This document shows, in pieces, positions 52,901 to 61,900 of a DNA stretch of 64,000 nt. The stretch lies in assembly GCA_922989275.2 (NCBI GenBank), contig OV277866.1, positions 36,225,246-36,289,245 of the forward strand, given 5' to 3'. The first letter of the stretch is position 1, and the number at the start of each line of letters is the position of its first letter. The DNA comes from Gari tellinella. Lineage: Eukaryota > Mollusca > Bivalvia > Cardiida > Psammobiidae. The notes beneath the pieces were generated by a model, which saw nothing but the letters and a program-made list of their open reading frames with translations, ran no database searches and was not told where the DNA came from. The position numbers and the translations under genes are program-made.

Positions 52901-55900
52901 AAAAGGTATTTAGTTTTGTATTTATCAGATAACAGACTGTGTATTTTATGGGCAGCTGCATCAACGTTATGTTTAAAAACAAAAAAAAACGAAAAAAAAC
53001 AAAAACAAGGGACACGAATACTTCTTAAAATAAAAAAATGAAAATACCTGTAACAAAATTTTAGAATGCATTCAATGCATTTGATTTTCAATGAAGCCGG
53101 AGGCTTCATTTTTGAGGGGTTGTGTGGTGTTGTAAAGCAATTTGCAGTCTGGACAAATTATGCAATATGTCAGCAATACACTACATGATACCTATACTTA
53201 ACAGACACTTGGAACGCCTATGGGCAATTTTTGTGATGGCTACTTCACGTGTATGATAAGTTTATTAATGAAGGGTAGACGGGACATTACATTCGTCTGG
53301 CTGTCGTCTGAACATTTGGTATAAATACTTGCAAAAATATCAGTCTACAGCAGTTTTCAAGTTAGAATTTAGATTTCGGCAGTAATCATGTAATTTCACA
53401 TAGGGGCAGTGTCGGCTGCCATGCTCAATGTATTCAGGCGCTAAAATACATTTTGGACTTTGATGCAGGAGTTTCCTTAACAGATATACACATATCGAAC
53501 AGTTGTTATTTCATATACTTATGTTATGCTGGATTAGCTGATTGTCTACACTGTGTGTTCAGGATATTTAATAAACAACCAGAAACATTATAGCGATGTT
53601 TTCATTACAATAAACTCCACCAGGATTTTCAATAAGGATCATGAAACACTCTATTACATGTACAATAGGGTTTTCTGCGTACGATGATCTGTTTGTATTC
53701 ACAATCGATCGAGTATTGACTGCGCAATAAGACTCGGAATGAAGTCGGTGCGTTTCGCGAAGCAGGTTTACCGCGGGAGTTGAACACCTTTCTAAGGTAT
53801 ATTCTATAAAAAAAAAATTTTTTTTATTTAAAATGAGCTTTAGGTCAGAATATGGTGTTTGGTCATAGAAAAGGGTGTTTTTATTCTCTTTATTATTGTT
53901 TTGAGGTGATATATTGGGGCAACGCATGTGTCTGGCACCTGTGGTACCAAATGCTGTAAAAATTAAAAACAAGGGCACCGCAAGCCAGACACATTATACG
54001 CCTGTCAAATTCATCTTAAATTTAGCCATACTAAAACCCTGTTATGGTTAAGTGAACAGAAGGGGAATAACTCTGAAAATAAAGAGTAACTTGGAAACCC
54101 CGTAATATAATATATATCCATTCCCTTCACCTCTTGTATTAAACCTGAAAAGAATTAAACATATATTGATAAAGAAGTTTTGCCTTTCTACAAAAATGTC
54201 CATTTTAGATGATAAAAGGGGCATAACTCTTGAATGCCTGAGGCAATCTTGCTGATCATCGATTTTGGTCATATACATACCAGTACTGACCAAGTTTCAA
54301 AAGGATTTGAATAAATTTATTTGAGTAAGAGAGCGGACAATCGATATGCCTTTTGCTGAATCATTGACAGCTTTGGTGGAGACAAAGATTTAAGTATTGG
54401 TAATAATCCCCTTATGTGGAGCTCTCTCTGTGAGGGCTATAGCCTGTTTTCAATCTGGTAATAGCTAGACCAGTAATCGATTAATCAAGTTAACATTTCC
54501 ATGATCTATTTAATCGAAACAGTACTGTGTACATGTATTTAATAAAAATAGAATGATTCTATGCCTAATTGTTCATGTTTGTTGTGATGTTCTGGCTTGT
54601 TTGAGCATGTGTTGTTTTTAAGTCATAAGGAAGACACAACAACCACGTTAAATGTTTATCTGATGTGTCAGATTGCCCCAGGTACCCCCATCCTATCTTA
54701 GCACTCTCTCAAGCTTTGTTTGGCTCAATATGTGTAACCAACCAATTATTAATTGATCATTGATTGATTCTACAGTACTGAACAGATGATTGATCGTGAA
54801 AATACAACCAATAATGAATTGCCATCACTTGTAATATTCCAGTTTTTAATTTTGATCAGTGGATATTTACTCCATGAACCATTTTAGTTTTTTACTAAAA
54901 TCTTTCTGAGGTCACAGAGCAGACCTCAATACCATGCAGTGTGTTCATAAGTAACCGATTGCCGATGCAAACCATCGCTTGAAATCGCTTCTGCATCAGT
55001 TGTTTTTTGTCCAGGGACAAAATTGAAGAATCACAAAAAGTGAAGATTCACTCAAATATTACCGTTTTCGGCAAGTTAATTGAGTAAAACAAAAGCCTAG
55101 ACCTCTTGAAACTTTGAAAGACGGACGTTAGTTGCCTAAAAATAGCGCCGATTATTGTAATTGTCTGAGTTGTTGTGTATACGTAATGCTCTCGGATCTT
55201 ATCCTTACGATCTATATAACCTATTAGCTTCCGGTTTAAATATCTGCCTAGGTTGAATGTTATTCTGCAGAATGTTTCTGCGATTTCGGTCGAATGAAGA
55301 CAAAATAAAGCTGAAATAGTAATGGTTCCTTGTTTATTTGTTATTCCCCGTTGTTACCGTTTGAGTGCTTACAAGTTTTGCATGGTGTTTCTAGTTTCTT
55401 GTTCAGTTTTCATTTCCGATATTTATGTAGAAAACGTTCGATCGCCGTTACAAAAACAAATCCAACACAATGAGTACATGTCACGATGTGTTCGTCTTTA
55501 AACTTCTGAAGAAGATTCTCGTTATAGTTTTACTTCACGTTCGGAATTCGGACCAGTTAGAAAAAGAAAAGAAACAGTTACTGCGACTTCGGCTTTCTGT
55601 CGAACGAAGCCCAAATAAAGCTGAAACAGTAGTTATGGTTCCCTTATTTATTTGTTATAACCCGTTGTTACCGTTTGAGTTTTCGCAAGTTTCGCATGAT
55701 GTTTCTAGCTTCTTCAGGGACGTACAGCCGAGGCTCATAAGTCTTTCCCCAAAATGGCCGCCGCTTTGTTCTCTACCCTAAGCGCATGCAAACTTTAAAC
55801 ATCAACCAACTCAAAACGGCAACTCCAACTTACCTGAAACTTTCAGTATTTTGAAATAGACCTATTTTCTCTCAGAATATACCAAATTCTTCTTGAAATA

Positions 55901-58900
55901 CTTTCATAAAGTGATTGTACATAGGCCTGACTCTGTAACGATCCCAAATGCCAAGAACATGTCTGATAAGCTCATCCTTAATTTTGATATTCACTGCACG
56001 CTTGCACAAGTTAGTTTTCAAACATTTCCACACATTTTTTATTATATTCAAGTCTGGGCTTTAGTCTGGTCGAACCATTGTCCGCATATTATCGTTCCTT
56101 CACCCTTTGATGGCGAGTCTAGTTTTATGCTGAGTAGCATAGTAATCGTGGACACTGTAGGGCTTATTTTACAGCTTTTTAGCCATAATTGGTCACAAAT
56201 TTGTGTGTAGATATTAAATATATTTCTCGGAATCGATATTACCATCAACTGATGTCAAGGTTCCAACTCCATCATATGTTAAACAGCCCGTGAACACAAC
56301 AGATGCTTTACAATATGGGGTGGGTCAGCATGGTTTTACGTGGTCTCTCATACCCTCCCACTTCGAATCTTGTTTTCGGTGTTCCCTCACTCTCGAAATC
56401 TCTTTATAAAATTTGAAATGGTAGATCTATCGATGTTTACTGATCGTGTACTTTTGTGAGCACCTTGAGAGTCCTTAATTAAATGACGGATAGAGTTTTT
56501 CTGCTAGTGTTACAATTCCTTGCGTTTTACACTTGATATGTAACGTAGCAGACGATCGAAACAAATCAATATTATTTGTTTACAAAAAATGAAGAAGATA
56601 TCGGTGTAATCATAAAATTCACTGTGTTAAAATTTCAATCTTCCTAGTAACTAAATCGCGGTGCTATTAAAGTTTTTCTAACGCGGCCATACGCGGTACC
56701 GATATCGGCTCCATGTTTTGGGGAAAGACTTATGACCTTGGCTGTAGATTAGATATATTTAATCTATGTCCCTGGTTTCTTGTTCAGTTTTCATTTACTG
56801 TACGATATTAACGTGAAACGTTCGATCGCCGTCGGTGTCCGTACTCATGGAAATAGTAAAACTTGAATATATCCTTAATGAAGTATTGTTTCCCCTCGTA
56901 CTAATTTCGCCAAACATCAAAACGAATCTTCGGCATATTTAAACCACGGAATTATACACGCACGTGTGTATAGATGCTTTCATATGCTGCTGAAAGTTTG
57001 AACAAACTGTCGGTAAAACCACGAAGTACTTTGGTCTAAGTACTCCATGGTAAAACGAAGTTAAAATAAAAATATACAAGATAATCACCTTGAATTCCAG
57101 CGCATCCGCGTATTTTGAAATAAATACATTAGCGGGCAATCAAACAAGTCGGCGTTAGTTAAAGAATCATTTTTTTTGTTTATTTCGTAACACACACCAC
57201 TGCAGGGTTCGACACTAACGGCAGTCGGGAGCCCGAGACTCCTTATTATCGTGTCAGACTCCTTTGATTTGCATGTTGGCAGTCCGACGGACTCCTTAAA
57301 TCTGGAGAAAAAACTAGAACAAAAATCATGTTCTGCCGATTTTCACATCTACTTATAGAAGTTAAAAATCAAACATAAGTCGGCGCTATGTTTTGTTTAT
57401 TTCGTAACACACACAAGGGGGTTGATTGACATATTAAGTGTAGTTATATAATGAAAGTAGCGCTAAAAATAATTTTCACTTGCTTGCTTTATTAGTTTAA
57501 ATGTCTCTCCCGAGTTATCGTTATCTGTTAAGACTAAACTATTGCCGGGAAGTCTACGGCACCCGGTATTCCCAGGCGGTCACCCATCCAAGTACTAACC
57601 GGGCTCGACGTTGCTTAACATCCACATCATAAGTTGGTGCAGTCACTAAATTAATGATTATTACCCAACGGCTTAACTTCGGTGATCGGACGAGAAACAG
57701 TGTTTTCAACGTATTTTCAAACGTGTTCAATTGCTGTTAAAAGATTTTCGGAAATCCGTTCTAAAGATAGCAGGTATTCCCTAAAATGTGTGCGACGGAA
57801 AATAATTTATGCGTTGAACTAATGCCGCATAGTCATTCGTTACTGTTCGGTACAGCTCGTAAAAGGCGGGAAAATAATTCCTTTGTCTTTGTCTTAGAAA
57901 TCTTAATTTATCAACCAATGAAACACGGAATTCCGTACACACCCTCACGAGAAGTCACGTGTAATATACGTCACTATTACACGTGATTTGTTATCTTTTT
58001 CTAGGTATTCCTCTTTCAAAACAATCATGGCAGTCTACGCTTCATTGAACAGACAAGAGCACCATGGGGCATATTCGCTCACCTGAGAATAATTGGAAAA
58101 ATGGAGATATTGATTTATGTCCAGGACTGACCTAGATATGCAACAGACCGGAACAATTTGAATAAAATATGTAAAGTATATTTAAAAGTGTCACCATACA
58201 GAATATAAAAGCTCTGGCCTTATTAGAGTCAGAGAAGAAGATGTTTGAAATTTTCTTTATATAACTCTATGTAAAACAGTGACCCCCAGGGCATGGCCAA
58301 TTTTGACCCTAGGGGCATAATTTGAAGAAACTTAATAGAGGACCTGTAGGCGATGATATGTGCCAAATATCTAAGCTCTGGCCCTTGTAGTTTTAGACAA
58401 GAAGCTTTTTTAAGTTTTCATTGTAAAAAATCTATTTTTAGCTCCTGTGACCTAGTTATGCAACGGACCAAAACCATTTGTACAATTTTGGTATACGATA
58501 TCTAGAAGTGTCACTATGCCAAATATCAAAGCTCTGAACATATTAGTTTTAGAGAAGAAGACGTATGAAAATTTCACAATATAACTCTATGTAAAACCGT
58601 GACCCCCGGGGCGGGGCCAATTTTGACCCCAGGGGCATAATTTGAACAAACTTGATAGAGGACCTGTAGGCGATTCTATGTGCCAAATATCTAAGCTCTG
58701 GCCCTTGTAGTTTCAGACAAGAAGATATTTTAAGTTTTCATTGAAAAAATCTATTTTTAGCTCCTGTGACCTAGTTATGCAACCGACCACAACCATTTGA
58801 ACAATTTTGGTAAAGGACATCTAGAAGTGTCACCATGCCAAATATCAAAGCTCTGGCCACATTGGTTTCAGAGAAGAAGACGCTTGAAAATTTCACTATA

Positions 58901-61900
58901 TAACTCTATGTAAAACTGTGACCCCAGGGGCGGGGCCAATTTTGACCCCAGGGGCATAATTTGAACAAACTTGATAGAGGACCTGTAGATGATGCTATGT
59001 GCCAAATATCTAAGCTCTGGCCCTTGCAGATTTTGACAAGAAGATTTTTTAAGATTTCCTTATTTTTTCTCTTTGGTTGCCATGGCAACCAGAGTTCTGC
59101 ATTGTTTTTAATTCTTTGAACAAATTTGAAAGAGCTTGACCCAAGGAACATTTCTGTAAAGTTTGGTAGAATTCTGTCAAGCGGTATAGGAGGAGATGTC
59201 ATTTGAAGCAATTGTTAACGACGACGGACGCCGCACGACGGACGACGCACGACACAGGGCCATCCCAATAGCTCACATTGAGCCTTTGGCTCAGGTGAGC
59301 TAAAAAGCGAGACCATAAAAATAGTAGCTAGAGAAAGCCAAATATAGCCATACGAAGGCACTCCTAATGTGGCAGTTCTCTGACTGTTTAATGCAGTGGG
59401 AAACTGAGCGTTGGGTGTGTACAATGATTCTTAAATATTACGTAATTGCTTATCTCCCGGCACTGGTAAATTGACAATCTTGTTAATAACACACACGGCC
59501 GAGCACATTTTTGACGAGCATTTACGGAGGTAAGAGAAAGTTGGATCCTGAAAATACGCTGATGATCTCTTACCGGAATAACGTATATATCTATATACGT
59601 TCCTGGTTACATGGTGTCCAAAAACATGGAAAATACTTTTGATCTTGGTGTCCGAAATAAGAGGCAAAAATTAATTTATTTTCATGAAAAATTATAGGTT
59701 TCCGAACTCTAAGAATTTCAGAACTGTTGGAGTTAATGCGGTACGGTAGGTTGTGAAATTTGGCCAAGGAGAGCACTTCTTTGGGGGTGTAAAAATGCTT
59801 AAAATCGTTTTCGGACGGGGGCCTTCGCCCCCCTACCAGGGCTTTGCCCTGGACCCACAGCGGCCCCCTTGACCCCCCGCCGAATCGGTTGGTTTCACAA
59901 AATTATCCCTTGATTATGCTTGATACAAATCTTATTGACAACCCTGCCATGTCAAAATAAGGAATACTTTAAAAGACTTAAATCTATGTTTTGCTATCAA
60001 CAATAACATAGAGTTATGCAACTGATACCTATCATTTATGCCAACAAAGGACAGTCTCTCTTTTAACCCATTACCCCATAAATCAGTGTTTTCTCTAGAG
60101 CCAAAATTAAGGGGGTCAAGTTTGACCCCCTGTTTAAAAAATTGGGGGTCATTTAGTAAAATCAGGGGTCATATATATTTCTGACTTAAATTATCTTAAT
60201 TAATGCATATAAGGTGTTACAACTGGTTATGCGTGGTTGGTTTGAAGCGTTGGCAGAACATGTTCTAAGTTATTATGATCTATGAGAAATTAGTCACTAG
60301 TGTAGCCTTTACAGCTGTTTGGTAATGTTCTGCTCTGTTAGCAAGGTGCAGAAGACCTTCAAAGGTGTATAGGAGAGGGTTAATCAACTTGAAAATTTAA
60401 GTTTTTTGAATGCAGGTAATAATCAAAATTCAACAGAAATTCAATGTTCGGCCTGTCTCTCACTTTAAACTTACAGAAAGTTTCAATGAGAGTGAAACTC
60501 AAAGTCAGAAACAGCTAGTAATACTTGTGTTTTTCTTGACTGATACAAATAGTTAAGCTCACGTCTACTGAGAGAATATCTGTCTTTTTTCCCGTTTTTG
60601 CCACTTTCATATCGTAGCCGAAAATTTTTCTCAAGACATTCAGTTCTTAATTTTCGCCATTTTACCGGGTTCGCTGCCTACGCTGTTTTGGATGCAGTTT
60701 CTTCACTCGTTTGATTCGTTTCTGCTTCAAGGCATTGATTTACTACGATCAGCATCGTAATCAGAGGTCTCTTTTTTATTAAAATGCAGTTTGCCTCCGT
60801 TGTTTCGGAGCTGTCGTAAAGTTTTATTCAACTTGACATATTGCGGGAAGACGTTCTAATATTGTCCGGGCACTGGAACGTATGTCGGATTATATTCTGT
60901 ATCAGTAATAATTCCACACAATTTGATAATTGAAGATTATTATTTGAGTTGCACGTCTTTATTTATAAGAAGCAATTGTATTGGATCGAATGTAATAAAA
61001 AATTCCACGTTTACTGATAACTATTCATTGGTTTGAAATCGTCGAAGCCGTACCGAGATACGTAACTTGAACGGGAAATTGCACCGTTATTTTAGTCAGG
61101 TTCCCGACAGGGAACCAGGCTACCGGAATTGAGACCAGCAAAGTGCTCACGCATGCGCAGAATAACAGCAACAAGTAAACAGAATCACTGCCGACTTTCG
61201 GTTTATAAGATGGCAATTTCTTCGGGATTAAAGATGCCATTTAGGGCTGAAATATTGTTGCGTCAAGAAAAACGCAGGTTACAAATTTGGTTGCGCCAAA
61301 CGTGAATTTTCTGCGCCAAAAACGCGCTCTCGAGAAAACACTGCATAAATATGCCTTTAATCTAATTCTTCACTAAGAAAATGGTCCCAATTTATAAAGC
61401 CATGAATATGTATCATAAGAAATATGTTCTACATTCTAGCAGATTGTAGCTTAGATGTTTAAATGCCTTACAGTGCTGACAAATAAAATTGGTATTCTTA
61501 GATTGCAACCTTACATGTAAACCCTTTCTTTTACAGTCCTTCCTCTTTTTTACAGCATTTTTACTCTTGTTTATATTATACTTGTGTTTGTCGGAAAATA
61601 GCTGTTACAGCTAATGTTTATTGTTATATTGTATCCGACGTTAAATAAATCTTCTTGTATCTTGTAAATAACTTATCATCAATATCGTCTAGGCCACATG
61701 TAGACATTCTGGCTACATAGAAATGTCACTGGCAACAAGCATGAACTTTTTTTTACCAAAAGCAACACGGTCAGACAAGATAATTCGCAGCTGAGGAATG
61801 AAGATCCCGAGTACATTGCTGCTGAGCATTTGCTAGTCCCCTGGATCTGTGGGATTGGGCAAAACCGGGTCCCGGGCGCAATTTATTCATTTTATTGCAA

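Larger units (their letters stand above)
51313..53658 (+). mobile_element. Non-autonomous LTR retrotransposon, very young (2346 bp)
   Basis: Two 531-bp direct repeats (51313-51843 and 53128-53658) begin TGTTGTAAAG and end TATTACA, differ at one base (T at 51611, C at 53426) and are flanked by TGTA on both sides. A possible primer-binding site, TGGTGCAGAATTCGG, begins 3 nt after the left LTR. The 1284-bp interior has only short ORFs (up to 75 codons) with no gag, protease, reverse transcriptase or integrase motif. It is a TRIM/LARD-like element in KCMF1 intron 1. Confidence 0.88.
55265..56840. repeat. Diverged tandem duplication (about 300-bp unit)
   Basis: The segment with GAAGACAAAATAAAGCTGAA, CCGTTGTTACCGTTTGAGT and GATGTTTCTAG-like sequence at 55279-55450 recurs at 55581-55717. 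Its tail (TTTCTTGTTCAGTTTTCATTT...AACGTTCGATCGCCGT) continues at 56775, on the far side of the inserted Tc1-type element. Confidence 0.65.

Noticed and set aside
55893..56210. 105-codon + strand ORF
   Set aside because: It is antisense to the Tc1-like transposase remnant, whose SPDLN motif reads on the minus strand.
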